In this document: piece after piece, positions 49,205-62,500 of the stretch | How the letters are laid out: every line of letters begins with the position of its first letter | Position numbering within the stretch: the stretch's first letter is position 1 | Assembly (NCBI RefSeq): GCF_964204645.1 | Contig: NC_134030.1 | Location: forward strand, 7,500,278-7,564,277 | Direction of reading: 5' to 3' | Origin: Tubulanus polymorphus | Taxonomy: Eukaryota > Nemertea > Palaeonemertea > Tubulaniformes > Tubulanidae | Length of the DNA: 64,000 nucleotides | Made by a program: the position numbers and the translations under genes | Notes under the pieces: model-generated | Database searches by the model: none | What the model was told of the DNA's origin: nothing | Seen by the model: the letters and a program-made list of their open reading frames with translations, nothing else

Positions 49205-49579
49205 CGCTCGTAGCAGCAACTGAGCTCGACTAGCGGGATACGAGATCCGCCCAGTTGCTCCCCTGCTTATGTTGGTTACGATTACAGGCAACTGCACCGG
49301 CTCAGATGGTCACGTGATAAGCGTTTTGAGAATACATTTAAATTGTTTGGAATTATTGGGAAATGCATTTCCAGTTGAAAAGCAATTTCTTTTCATTTTT
49401 GTCCAGATACTTAGCCAAATTGTATTCAGCAGTGCCGATCATCGAAACTACAGGTCTGAAAGGAAAGTTATCTTTATAAACTTTACATAAACTTAAGGCT
49501 TAAGCAATTTGCCAACATTAAGTTTCATTTTATGATGCATTTTTGATGCATTTTTTACATAAACTTAAGACTTCAGCAA

Positions 49580-50683
49580 TTGGCAAACATCTGTCAAATT
49601 GCCATGACTGTCAGGTCTCGTTTAGTGAAAAGAATTTCAAATCTTCTGATTCAGATTGCAAAATTGGAGAAGCACTTTTTATCAAAACTCAACACGTATT
49701 TCGTTCTGTCTAGTTTTAAATCAGATGTAACCACGTATTACATTTTACGTCTGCTGACCAAAGCGATAACATGTTGCTGTTGGGTTTTGCTGTTGCGAAG
49801 TCTGGAAGATTTATCGACGGACTGCTTGAGTTTGGTGAACACGTTTATTATCTTGACAGGAGTGATTTTATTGGTCCAATTCTCAAACGCCATGCAGGTA
49901 TGGTGCAATAAATTTTCAAAATGATCAGAAATCAACTAACGATGCTGATAAGTTTAGAGCGATTAACAGTCGTGTTCTTTCCATTAAAGTCTAACATCAT
50001 TTGCACTAAAACAGCGTGTAACGTGTGTTTAATGTTTATAGTTATTCTGACTCTTACCACCCAAGGCTGGCAGTATTTCACGAGAGATATTAAACTAATG
50101 AATGCTTTTTGTCCATTTAGACGAAACCTGCTGGTCGTAGTTTTTTTTTATAATCCAATTTATTAACATCAAACTGATATACGATACAAAAGAAAGACAC
50201 CTGTCACACGGGAATAACCCATTATGGACAGGTTGTGGTGGCTCGTCGTAGTGCGCCCCCTCCTCGAATTAGAAAAAAGCAATGAGCCTGATACACTTAT
50301 TAGGCATACTTGTGCCATTCTTTGGTATAGCTCTTGCAAATATAATTCTAGTGTTTTTCTCTGAATAAAGCGTCTAAAAGACGCTCGGAAATGAGCACTC
50401 AAAAATGAATGATAATCAAGCTATAGTACTAGCGGTTTCGGTAATAACAACTTTCGCTTTATTCGAAATGCCAATAGCCGGTCACAAGTTGCTTAATAGA
50501 TTTTTTTTCTATTTCAAAGGTTTTATCCCAAATCTTAATTTCTACTATGCGGCAGCTCTGTTTGTTCAGCTTGATTCCTCTGTTAATTTTGTTGTTTATT
50601 GTTTGTCAAATGGGCAAAAGACCCGTGGAAACAACGGATGTTATTCAAACTTACTTCAAACTTACTTGAGACTCCCTTTCTAA
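49580..50683 (+). pseudogene. Broken rhodopsin-family (class A) peptide-type GPCR
   Basis: Three frames together spell most of a seven-helix receptor. 49.67-49.92 kb gives a helix 2-3 segment (YYILRLLTKAITCCCWVLLL, MQVWCNK). From 49921 the frame shifts and reads NQLTMLISLERLTVVFFPLK, the end of helix 3 with ER in place of DRY, then helix 4 (VCLMFIVILTLTTQGW). Helix 5 (GILVPFFGIALANIILVFF, about 50.31 kb) lies in another frame and is followed by stops. Helices 6-7 (VSVITTFALFEMP, VQLDSSVNFVVYCLSN) are read from 50405. No splice sites explain the shifts. The family resembles invertebrate FMRFamide-receptor-like GPCRs, but the exact type is unclear. A sequencing error cannot be excluded, though several breaks argue for a true pseudogene. 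Confidence 0.75.
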
Positions 50684-50817
50684 AAAAGGAGATTCATCTT
50701 TGATAAAGTTTTACTCTTGATAGATATCTGAACGAACATGTTACTAGAATGAAAATAGATTAAAAATGGATTCATAACTAGCGTGCCACAGTAGGGACGT
50801 CAGATCTAAGCTGTTAC

Positions 50818-51295
50818 GTGCTGCCCCATTACATATCATTGGCGGTGACATCCTCCCTCTGCAGGGAATCGAACCTGATGGCATCGCTACACTCAGCCAC
50901 GGCACGAACCCCTGCATCAGTAGACCGGGTGCGCAGGTACATGCGCAGCTTTCCGAACGAAAACTGGCGGCACCAATCAGATTGCTCGTTGTATAATCGT
51001 TGAGGCAAATTTCAAGGAAGAACTATAAATGGGAAAACCCGGGCTAAAATAAAACGGGATTTCTGATTGGCTAAAAATCACATCATCTGAACTGCGCATG
51101 TATCTGCGCACACGGTCGATTATGGCAGGGTTTCGTGCCGTGGCAATCTCGATGCCATCAGGTTCGAATCCCTGCCGGGGGAGGATGTGGCGGTGATTAT
51201 GTGAACTAACTTATTACTCGCATGCCACAGTTAGTAATTCTTGCTATTGGATTAGTTCGCATATTTACCGTTAATGTTATATATAGGGGCAGCAC
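50818..51295. mobile_element. tRNA-like inverted-repeat element, copy 2
   Basis: Ends gtgctgcccc (50818-50827) and ggggcagcac (51286-51295) are inverse copies. Inside, about 120 bp at the left (tcctccctctgcagggaatc, gaacctgatggcatcg, ccacggcacgaa) is the inverse of 51090-51190 on the right (cgtgccgtggcaatctcg, catcaggttcgaatcc, ctgccgggggagga). The strings TGGCTGAGTG and GGTTCGA-TCC on the minus strand look like pol III A and B boxes, but they are only about 17 bp apart, so no functional tRNA is present. Copy 1 is at 17893-18205. Confidence 0.8.
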
Positions 51296-51552
51296 TTGAT
51301 GGTCATGATCTGACACCATCTGATTGCAGGCCGGGTCCACTGATGCAATTCTTTAAAAATCTTTCTTGTCATTTTCTACATCAACTAGACGTGAATCAAA
51401 TGATTACTCTAACCAATTATGACCAACCCCTCCCGGGTCAGGAGTGATGCGTACTAAAAACTTTCTAGCACAGTATCAAAAGATTGCTTTAGTCCATGCA
51501 AGAGCCATTAGAAGTGGGGGTCAAGAAGAACACACATTTTAAAGCAAATAGT

Positions 51553-51558
51553 TTTATT
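51553..51558 (-). terminator. Polyadenylation signal of the UGT gene
   Basis: TTTATT on the plus strand gives AATAAA on the minus strand, 136 bases beyond the UGT stop codon. Confidence 0.6.
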
Positions 51559-51693
51559 TCCAATGGTGACAATTCGTTTTGCTTGGGACAGTATACTATT
51601 TTCAAAATAACTTATTTCTCGCGTACCATATAATAATTGCTAATATTATCGTTGCCATTGGTAAAGCATCTTTTCTGATAGATAATTTTGAAT

Positions 51694-53289
51694 CTAAGAT
51701 GTTTTTTGTTTTGCTGGTTTTCCACTGAATATACAACGACAGATGCAAGTTATCAAAGCATAGATAACAATAACAGAAAATACAATAGCAACGAAAGCAA
51801 TAGCTATAAGGTCTAAAAACAGAAATTCAAAGATAGACATCTTGTTCGCCGGTGTTTGCAAATGTTCGCTGCCATATTCGATGACGTGTTCGACCCATCG
51901 AGCAGCTTTATCCCGTGGCGGTTCCTCCATACGGAACAACTTACTCATTCGTAGCACGTTTGCTTTGTACGTCTGGACTTCGATCACCCGTCGGATTTTC
52001 GTCACGAGATCATCGACATCGAACTCGATCACATTCATGCATTCGGCGAAACCTTTTACTTTCGCTCGGAAACAATTGTAATGTTGGTCGGCGTGCATCG
52101 GAAAACCAATCATAGGTACGGCATTATACAATGCTTCGGCCTGTCCATTAGTCCCGCAGTGCGTTAGAAAAAGTTTTGTATTTGGATGCGCTAGGAGGTC
52201 ACTTTGCGGCAACCAGTTCAACAGTTTGACATTTTTTGGCACAACGAACTTCTTCTTTTGAGAATCGTTGAGGCTAAGTCGCCAGACTACTTGTTGCGGT
52301 ATCTGACCCAGAGCTGTAAAGAATTTCTCCAATGCGTAATCGGGCAGAGAACTGAATAGAGATCCGAATGAAAAAACAATAGCTCCTTGCTTCGAATTGT
52401 CCATCAACGATTGTAGGTCGTTTGAAAGTAATTTCGGAGGTCGGGATGCCAAACCTCCAACGTAAATTACATTTGGCATTGACATACGTGCGCAGTCCAT
52501 GTATGGACTCTGGTTTTGCAACCAGATTGCTGATTTCATTGCTATATCTCTAAGCGAGTTAATCTCCGTGTGTCCTTTTCTGTGAAGGAAATCGATGAAC
52601 TTCTCCTCTTCGACGAAAAACTCGGGCAATGAATGCAGAATAGCTGACCATTTCAGTATTTCGAACCTGGTTTGAATATTGTTGCCTTCGTGTAGAAGCA
52701 TACACGGCAATACCGAACTGTAAGGATGCATTCGTAGCATGTACGTGTAAAGTTGAGTGCTTAAACCTGCGAACGGAATCCCGAGCCTGAACGGAATGAT
52801 GTGATATGCGAAGAACAGACTGTCACAGACGGCGAAATCGAATTTCATCGCTTTCAACTTGGCAAACAGCTTTTCATCGGTTACAGCGCTGTACGAATCG
52901 TAGTGAAGTTTCGGTTTGAACGCGCTCTGGGCCATCTCAGCTTCGTTTTTCTGCGCAAAAATTCCGGATCGAATTTCTTCTTCCATGACATCCGGCTGAG
53001 CCATCGTCGCATTTGGCGAGTAATAGTGTACATACTTAAGTTCTGCGAGGTATTTCAACTGAGGTGGTTGTTTGTAATGCGTGTCCGTAAGGATGTACAC
53101 TTCGTGGCCTCGTTTAATTAAACCATCTGCCACGGCTGCATGCTCAGCTAGGTGACCGCCAACAGTCATCGGCATCATTAGGACACGCGCACCATTTACA
53201 GCAACATTGCTTAGCGACAACAACAACAACAACAACGACAACGACAACGACAACACGGCAAACATCGAAATCCTCATCTGAAAATTCAT
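51694..53289 (-). CDS. UDP-glycosyltransferase (UGT family, GT1)
   Basis: A single uninterrupted reading frame of 531 aa, the usual UGT length. It would transfer a sugar from a UDP-sugar to small lipophilic acceptors in the ER lumen. Residues 1-33 are a signal peptide with an LSLSLSLLLLLLSLS core; VGGH with His46 is the expected catalytic base, and CDSLF further on holds the likely partner Asp. Residues 358-402 carry the UGT signature (NWLPQSDLLAHP ... THCGTNGQAEALYNAVPMIG ... HADQ). Residues about 494-520 form a C-terminal membrane helix, and the end KPAKQKTS has Lys at -3 and -5, a dilysine-type ER-retrieval signal. The start is the first ATG of the frame (53289); M5 at 53277 is an alternative. 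The frame is open further upstream only to a GTG. The substrate cannot be inferred. Being intronless is unlike its neighbours and may reflect retrocopy ancestry. Confidence 0.95.
   Translation of the reverse strand: MNFQMRISMFAVLSLSLSLLLLLLSLSNVAVNGARVLMMPMTVGGHLAEHAAVADGLIKRGHEVYILTDTHYKQPPQLKYLAELKYVHYYSPNATMAQPDVMEEEIRSGIFAQKNEAEMAQSAFKPKLHYDSYSAVTDEKLFAKLKAMKFDFAVCDSLFFAYHIIPFRLGIPFAGLSTQLYTYMLRMHPYSSVLPCMLLHEGNNIQTRFEILKWSAILHSLPEFFVEEEKFIDFLHRKGHTEINSLRDIAMKSAIWLQNQSPYMDCARMSMPNVIYVGGLASRPPKLLSNDLQSLMDNSKQGAIVFSFGSLFSSLPDYALEKFFTALGQIPQQVVWRLSLNDSQKKKFVVPKNVKLLNWLPQSDLLAHPNTKLFLTHCGTNGQAEALYNAVPMIGFPMHADQHYNCFRAKVKGFAECMNVIEFDVDDLVTKIRRVIEVQTYKANVLRMSKLFRMEEPPRDKAARWVEHVIEYGSEHLQTPANKMSIFEFLFLDLIAIAFVAIVFSVIVIYALITCICRCIFSGKPAKQKTS
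53218..53253 (-). repeat. CAA/CGA microsatellite coding the UGT signal core
   Basis: Plus-strand caacaacaacaacaacgaca and acgacaacgacaa repeats encode alternating Leu and Ser in the UGT signal peptide. Confidence 0.85.
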
Positions 53290-53379
53290 GAATATTCCCC
53301 TTATTAAATTCTGTGTTATTTCGTCAAGATATGAACTAAACTGAACTGAAATGCCCTTAAGTATTGTCGTAGTAGACAC

Positions 53380-56300
53380 GACCGAATGAACGCACTGGAC
53401 TCCAGTTTGGAGAATTAATTATGCCTTTGTCCCTTAAACCATTCATTATCTGGGCAGAGATATGTAGGGCTACTGTAAATCTAAGATTTCACAGATTTAC
53501 TTTAAAGCCTTTCAATAAAACTGTAGAGCTTAATTAAATGCAGATTTACTCACACGGAGCAAGCAATAGCAAACTGTTTGTACATCTACCAGAATATCTT
53601 ACAAAAAAAGACAATTTAGACATCTTGAGCGATGTGTAGCTGGTGAAAATTATTCTCAACTTACCTTGCAGCCCTAGTTCACTCTGTACACTATTTGCAT
53701 GGAATAAATCCACACTAATAATATAGCATTCAATTCATCGACTATTCTCTAGTCTTAGAAACGACTATTATCGTAGAAACCACAGGTGTCAAAGGTGTTT
53801 TGCCAATACCATCCATATGTAGTAGAGCATGTATAACAATCGACAGATAGTTAAGTTATTATTAGATTTAATTGGGAAATAGTTGTAGATACTAGATTTT
53901 CCACTATACATAGTCTAATCGTTTGTAATGCCTGCCAATGATCAGGATGTATGCCCGACACAATTTACATTGATAAAGTCTTGCCATTCTTCAAATGCCA
54001 GGTCTTAGTCCTATAAGTGGCATAAAGAATTATTGTATGGATTGTACCAACCTGAAATACATATCTCAAAAAACATATCTTGCTTGGAAAACACAATGTC
54101 CTCAGTTTCCTTGGGATCCATTTTTAATCAATAAATAAACGCTATGTAAAAGAGGATTCGAAAATTGGTTCTATGTGCTTTTGGAGGTTACCAAATGTTA
54201 ACTTGCAGTGGCGTTGTAGTGGAGCGACTGCAGCCGCATAAGCCGTGGCAATTATCTACTGTTTGACGTTTTTCTCTTTGAATACTATGTTTTTGACAAA
54301 ATATCATAATCTGTCAAAAATCAGCAATTGGTCATGGCATTCAAAAATTGCTTGCAACACGCCTGACTTGGGTAGTAGGTACACAGGACTATAAACAAAT
54401 TGTGGCAGCCAATCAAGCTGCTGCAGAACTCTATCAAAAAACAACACAAATACATTAAGAGAATCTTAGATTTTAAGCATCAGTTTCATCATTTATTATT
54501 GAAATGATAATACCAGTTATACTATTGTGTTAGTTGGTATAAAATTCTTTTTATTTACACGCTTATCTGTTTCTCAGATGACCCATATAATCATCGTTGT
54601 CTTATCAAATTTGATGTGGTGACGTAGGTAAATGCTTCAGAGGAGAAATGCTCATTTTCATTGTAAAATTTGAGGAAATTAGGCTAGCACAGGTACTTGT
54701 TACATAGAGCATGCCCGCAATATGGACACCTTGCATGCATTTGAGTCATAGCACCAGCTTCAACTAGCGGACACAAAAACATGAAATAGTTCTAAGTTCC
54801 GATGAATAGTCATCTCGCAATTGTTGTGACTGAAAATGAGCATTGTTAAAAAAAAGACTAGAAAGTATCAACAACTAGTACTTGAATTATCATAGGATTG
54901 ATGATTCCTTTAAAATCAGCCTTTGAACTAGAATATTCATTCGTGACTAGAGCCATGTGAATCCGCGTTGAGACAATGAAAAATCTACTGCAAATTGCAT
55001 GAATGCGTGTCTATGCGAACTGGTATTCATCACACAGGTGTCAGTAGCGTAGTGTAGCATAGCGTGGTAGCATAGCTGATGAAAATTGATTGGCGTAAAA
55101 AATTACATTCATATTTCAAATATTCCATCGAAATCGTCGTAATTAAAAATTGTGTAGAATACTGCATCTTACATAGAGCTTCATAATAGTTTATAATCAA
55201 GTTATAGCCTTCGAACCTTATCAAAACGATATATGTTTATATAGTTGTTGACAACCTTTTTTCAGTAGCTCTGAACATATTAAATCTGTTTAGTGCATAT
55301 GCAATTTAAAAACTACCTCTTTGGTGTTGTTTAGTCACATCGGTGGTGTGACTGGGCAAATTACATCGTTTCTGTCACTGCAGCAATTCAGATACTTTTA
55401 ACCATGTCATGTAGCATGTGAAATAACAATTTAATACATAGTTAAACAACTCCATTTAAAAATCTTGATTTTAAGGGCATACACACGTATTCATAAAACT
55501 CTTACTGCTTAAATCCGAACTGGTTAACAATTGAAAGACATATAAAAAACCTTTGGCCCATTTTCTCAACTTCACAGCATAATTCATCAACTCAATCATC
55601 AGCAAATAGTTGGCACAGGACCATAATTATTCAACTTATTACAGATATAATCGATTACTTTTCAAGACAGGTCAAGGGCTTGCTATAGTATGCCTATGCT
55701 TACATCATAATACAGTCAATTGCCAGAAATAAATGTGTAAAGATTGCATGCAAACTTGCATTAGACATGAGAAATAGTTGTACATTAACAAATATTCAGA
55801 CTTATAGCCTATGTCAGTAAAAGCTTGCTTTCATAGGGAGAAGGGGCATGGTTATTGCATGTATGGCGAGGACTTATTCTCATATGGTATAATGCAGGAT
55901 ACATGCCTTTCAAAGAGCTAAAATCCACATCAACACGTGAATCAGTGCATACCACATAAGCATGCCGAGCACAAAGCGGGATGGTTCTGCTTGGCAGCAT
56001 TTACGAAACTACTTACAAAAATTAATTTTCTTAAGCAAACTGCATTTGAGATGTCCCTAAAAATGTTCTTAAGCTAATACGTTCTGCAACCCCAACGCTA
56101 AAAACCTATATGACAACGATATAGAATATCCTCTGATACATCAACGAGGTATAAAGATGACCAATTTTACCCGTTTTGAATTGTTTTCAGCATGTAAAGC
56201 TTCGTATTACTTTCGTACACACATTTTAGAAGTTCTCGCAGCACAAATGCCCTATCGCTTTAGTTTTAAGAAGAAATATCACGCAAATGCAGATACACAA

Positions 56301-56526
56301 TGTTCAAAGCTTAAAATACACAATTCTATATATATATAGATATGTACATAGTATGTACATGAATGGTATATTAGTTTATCTCCATGCACACATCATCTTC
56401 ATCGTACGTATTTCCAAATATTCAAGAGGTCGTAATTTTCCAAAAAAATATCTATGTAAATATCCGCTTTTTAATTGTTGTTCGCGTAAATAATATGATA
56501 CATTCCCGCGGCGTTTTTGGTCCATT
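53380..56526. other. Spacer and PHLDB 3' UTR, no gene seen
   Basis: AT-rich. It should include the UGT promoter at the left and the 3' UTR of the PHLDB gene at the right. No coding exon or clear poly(A) signal could be assigned with confidence. Confidence 0.4.
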
Positions 56527-59500
56527 CTAGAATTGTGTGTAACCCTCGGCGCCGCTGAAAATCACATCGATCCAGATACGCATCGCTTCCGGACTCGGCG
56601 CGACGAAAAAGTACGTTCGATCCCACGTTTTTACGCAGAACGTCAATTTCGGGTTGGGACTTTTCACCGTTTTCATGTGATCGACGAACACGTCTTCGAT
56701 CGATTGAAAGTATATTCCGCCTTTCGGCTTCGCTTCGTCTTTGTCGTTGAAATAGACAAGCGTTCGTTTCATGCGGTCGAACAGGAACCAACGTTTGTGC
56801 CACGAACGGAATTTGCCGCCCATTTTGTTCAAGTATCCGCGACACGTCGTCGGCGTGATCGACACGTGCGTGCACAAGTCCAGATTGTGTCCGGCGGATT
56901 CGATGTGCGCTTTCAAATCGAAGCTCGGATCACGTACGGGAAGATACCGCGTCAGAGGACGAGACTGAAATAAATGAAGAAATCGATGATTACTAATGAT
57001 GAGTAGATAGATCCAGTTTAAGTCTTTAGCCAGTTTCATACAATTCCCAGAGGCTGATCCACGGGGAACTTATGTGACGTCCATCAAATTTTTTTGATGA
57101 GTGTCTTTTTTCATCATGTCTCTGAAGACAATTGATGCCTTTCAGTGCAAGAGTACACCTGATATCACCTTTTTCAAAATGGAAAACGAACTAATTTTAA
57201 CATAGACAAACTTCACAGAAAAATTATGTTTCATGACAAACCTGTTTGTTTCCTTTTTCAGTCTGTCGTAGTTTAACTTCTTGTTGTATGATTTCCTCTC
57301 GTCGCGCCATCTCGTCCTTGAGCTGTTTCTCTAGTTCTTCCCGCCGATGTTTTTCCGCTTGTAACGCTATAGCATTTGCTTCCTGTCCGTGCACCTAAAA
57401 AATAGCAAATTGAAATTACGTAAGACACTTTGTAACAATCAAAAGTTTCCCACTTGTCTGTCAATAAGCACAGTATGTAATAATCTAGAGAATGCATATT
57501 TTATGACAATTTTACATCTTCCAGTAAAGAAAACTAGCGCAAACCTACTAAAAAACCATACAAATATGACAATCCAAGCTGTATGATGAACATACATGGC
57601 AGTAGTATGAGACCAGTGCAACAGGCAAGCAATCAACCGATTCGCATAGAAAACAATGCATTATGTATGAATTCTCCTGAAACATTTCAATCAATGAACT
57701 CAACAACTACTGTTACATAAATGTTAATGGGGTAACGAACTGTAATGCATGCATATCTAGGTATAAATGGCCTTAAATAGACAGCTGTTGTCTCCACAGT
57801 TGTTATTGTTGAATATATACGTTTATGAAGCATTATTTTGTCTACAATTTGTTGTACGTTTGATAATAGATATAAGCTAAATATCAATCATTTCGTAGAA
57901 TCCCAAAAAGATTTTCAATTGAACGCTGCCAAGTCTGGTATTCTGATAAGAACCAATGGTAGAGCATCAGTGATGCGGATTTGCACAATCCCTATTCCAG
58001 AATTCTGAATACGAGCGTTAAACAGGTGAAACTGGATAATTTTGTACATAAACCCGAGTCCCTCTCTAATAGTCGTCCAACACAGATTTCGAGAGCTCTT
58101 TTAATCAATCTTTTGTCTCCGTGAGAAAAGACAAGATCAAGTTTCAGTCTGTCTCCATCAAATATAGATGAAATTCCGAACCTATAAACGGCGTTTACTG
58201 CTTTTGCTTTCGCACAACCTTACCTTCTTTCTGGCCATTAACCTCGAACGCAATGATTTCCTATTTGGCCAACAACCTGCCATTTCAAGCCTCCTTCAAT
58301 TATTCCGGTGAAATGCACGCTATTTATTAATGCACAATGAAGCAAAATCCGAGCATTCAAACACAGGCTAACTGATCAAATCAACCTCCAGTAAAAGCCG
58401 TGCCATACAATTTCGATCAAAGCACAAATCCACGCACAAAGACTCGATAATATCTCACTAGCCACAATATCTGAAAGTTATGCTTAAGTCCTCTATGAAG
58501 GTACTACAAGACTGACTGACTGTCTGCGTAGTAGTGATCCCTTTAGTTAACTCCCGCCGGTGACAGCTGCAAGTGATCCCACCAATTCCTATAGATCCAT
58601 ATTCGATGAGAGCCAATACCTGGCAGCAACAGGTTTCAAAACTAACCCGTTCCAGGCACTAAATCCGAACTACCCTGATCGAGCCCGCTATCTATAAACT
58701 AGGTTCGAGCACATTCCAATGATCGCTCTCATACCTAATAAAGACTTTTATATCATCTCCTATCTCTTTCCATGTACAATTGAAACTATACCAACCACTT
58801 CTCGGAAGAAGATAAACATTTCCGACCTTTGTTGTTATAAGTCTTCAGAGCTATGTGCACAGGAAACGCGCTAAGATATGTATGTGTGCGTAAGTGTTTA
58901 GTTGACATTCGCTACATAGGATATCCTGATCGATGAAAATTTCTAAATGATTTCAATCACGTCATGAAGTTTAAACAGTTCTCGTCGTGGAGTAAGCCAC
59001 CAAACTAGTTAGAATGTCCAGGCAGTGGATTTTTCAAATTTCAAAAGAATGAATTATAAATCTCTAGCACTTATGGCAATGGATATGAGCTTAATGATTC
59101 CGAATGACATTTCTATACCTTTTATCTACTTATTGCACATATATTCTTATACTGTCACCTCCAACATGAATATATTCCAATTCAACTGAATTCTCAATCG
59201 AATCCCGGTATCAGTATGCATCGCATCTCTTTTATTCTGTACAGAGCATCTTGTATCGTACAAGTATCGTACTGTATTGCCAAATGAACTATCGCTATCC
59301 TCACCGCAAAAGCATTATACTGCGAACACCAGCTCAAAACACCTGCAACTGAGTAAAACTTATACACCACGCCAAACCCAAGGTAACCAAAAGCCAACAC
59401 TCACATAGACTAAATATTTAGATAACCACTTAATTCTAAACTGATCCTATACAGTGTTAAAACCTACGTTCTATGAACACAGCATGGCAAGGCTTAATAA

Positions 59501-62500
59501 TGGCACTTTTGGATCCGAGCTAATAGAATTTCTACAGCCGACTATTTCATTATTTTTGCGTTACTCATCCTCCAATGCGCGCAACCCCTCTGGGACAACG
59601 CATTACTGTCAAGTACAATAAAAATATCCGTATCTTTCCGTATTCGGATACTATCGATGTCATTTCATCAAACGGAATGAATCTTACGACAATATATGCA
59701 GATGTCAAAACGTACATCATCTCGATGCAGTTTGGGAATATGAAATTTTCTGAATTAGCAAGCGACGACACGATTGCAACTAAGACAATCAATCTAATGC
59801 AATTTCTTTGTAGGTAATTGGCAAAACCTAACACATTAGCATATTCTTACTACCGCCCAATATCATCTTAATTTTACCATAAAACTTGCTGTTTGAAATC
59901 CTAGCGATCACCAGTTCTGCGCATTGATATAATCTATGCACATAGTTACACCACTAGAATCATCATTGAAGCATTGATTGAAATAAATACTAATTTATAC
60001 CCAAGAGGACAAGGTCATTTCAGTTGGTGACACCTTTGAATTATACCAAGCTGTGCAAAACATCGGTCTCAATTGACAGTATGATTGTTTAGTTTGTATT
60101 GAACTGTGGTCTGCAAAGGTTTGACAAATTAGTGTCACTCAATAATGAGTCATTATTGTGTATTTTGTAATTGTGCTGTTATTTGTTTGCAGTAGTGTAA
60201 AACATAGATATGAGAATACATTCATTATCAGGGCAAATCAATGAATCAGCTATATAACTTTTAGAAAATAGGAAAAAGGTCATATCTACGCTTTTCATTT
60301 GTTTGGACTTTGCTACCAAAAAATATGCATTATGTTATTACAAATAGAAACAAGAAAACTAACTCGAAAAATGACACATATATCGATTAGTATTGTGGAC
60401 AGTAAATGATCTAATATAAATTATATGCAATTAGGGATCAATAAAGTTATTTTGAATATGAATATATCGATCATTGAATTGAATTGACCGGCAACCAGTC
60501 CAGCCCTTATGTATATTGATGACATAATGCACATTTCTTTCAAATATAATTAAAAAAATTTTTCAAAATTACAATAATTTATGAAATATTCAATTACAAA
60601 ATAAACGCCAAAATTCGCAATCATAATTGTTATAATCATAAACACATACTATGTGTCAATGAGTGTAAACATTATTGTAACATTTTTTACGGCGTCAAAA
60701 AACATCCATGGGATCTCTGAATGAAGCATAGTTCAAAATACAAATATATACCAAAAAGTGACCAAAAAATATGAGTTTTTCAACAGTTATATAACAGAAA
60801 TAAACAGTACTGGATGTGTTAACACCCATTTCAATTCACTGATTATCTTAACTTCTGAACTCAAAGATTAAAAGCTAATATCAAGCTAATGCCACGTAGC
60901 GTAATTCCAAATATTCTCAAATCCAACTTTATTGATTATTCAGCATAAACAGGCGTAAAACAAGTGTTTTATGAGAGAAGATGCGCAGAGTCATAAATTC
61001 CTAGACATTTATTAGTTGCGTAATCTAATATATTGTGGTGTGAAGGTGAATGTTAAACCAGATAGTGTGTGTTTTTATCACTTGTTTACATATACAACAC
61101 ACTCCTCAACAGGTGTAGCTTGTTCACCAAAAAAAGCACTAAGATCGTAAAAACTGTTCTTCATTAAGAAAAGCCAAGAATACATAGCTGCATACAGGTA
61201 TCTGCAACCCAGACTCAACTCTTCAGACATTCGATACTTTATCACCGTTTTGTTCTTCGATCGCCAGGGCTTCACCTGGACTTCAGACATTTTTATTTGC
61301 ATTGATGAAAAGAAAATGGAGTAAAAGCACCAGACATTCGAAATTTTATCACCCCACTTTCATAAAGTGATCGTAAAGACTTTAAGTCACAATAGTGAAT
61401 GTCTGAAGGCAGTGGTTCATCGTTGCGGGTAACCTGTATTTTGGGATTAGAATACAGAACTAAATCGTGCAAAATAAAAAACATCAAGCAAGCTGTGAAT
61501 TTTGCAATAATTCCTGAGGGTTAGAGGTGAAGAGGGCAGCGGTGAAGTGTTCATGTTATACGGTTGTGATACATTACGTATCTTTTTTTGGTTATATAGA
61601 TATGTATGTATATGTATATATATTATATAGTTAGAACTACAGGTACCTGGGTCTCCAATAATTTTAGTTTTTCAGCTTGGGCCTGGGCTATTAAACGTTC
61701 CATTTCCAAAATTTTGTCATGGGGGTCGTCGGAACTACTAATACTGAAATAAAGAATAAGAACACAACACAATAGAAAAGTGTGCATGCTATGTTCACGG
61801 GGTAGGGGGTGGTAATTCTTACGGTATACACGTGGGAGGAAAGACACTCAAAGGCTCAAAAGCGCAATAAGCTAAAACTATTAGCATCATCTGGAAAAAT
61901 AGTGAAACTGAATTGTGCGGGACTTATAATGATGGACCAAGATCCGGCGTTGTGACAGAAAATCAGTTATTTCAACTCGTTTGTAAAACTCATGATCACA
62001 AGCGTGGAAATGGATCCTGATTTGCAGTATGAAATACTTAAACTGAATACATTGACATAATAAAAGAAAGTTATAATATGGAAACGACTAAACGACACAG
62101 CAGTTCATTCCCTTTGTTTCATTTGAATCTTTTCTCCCAGGCCATGCTACCGTTTTTTTCTGTAATATGCTATTCTGTTAGTAAGTCTGTAAAATGATCA
62201 TGTTTTTGTTTATTTTTACCTTGCTTTACATCGTTTAGGATCTAGGTTTTGTGCCAATAAAAGGTTATATTCCTAGTGAAGGACTTGAACATGGCTAACT
62301 CAAACATGGCCAACATAAGATGCAGTGAGAAGGATGCAGTAGGTAGAAAAGATTTCGCTCGCAAACGCTGGGAAAGAACTTTTTTCATTAATCGAGTTGA
62401 AAACTACCTCATTTCTTTCTCTGACGGAGTGTCACTGCTACTTGCGATACTCGAATCCTCTGATTCAAGGGAATTAAAGCTTTTACAGTTTGTCTCGCGT

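Noticed and set aside
50840-50930. Possible tRNA gene on the minus strand
   Set aside because: The A-box-like and B-box-like strings are only about 17 bp apart, leaving no room for an anticodon arm.
53290-53379. 30-residue N-terminal extension of the UGT
   Set aside because: It begins at GTG; the first ATG is at 53289 and gives a proper signal peptide.
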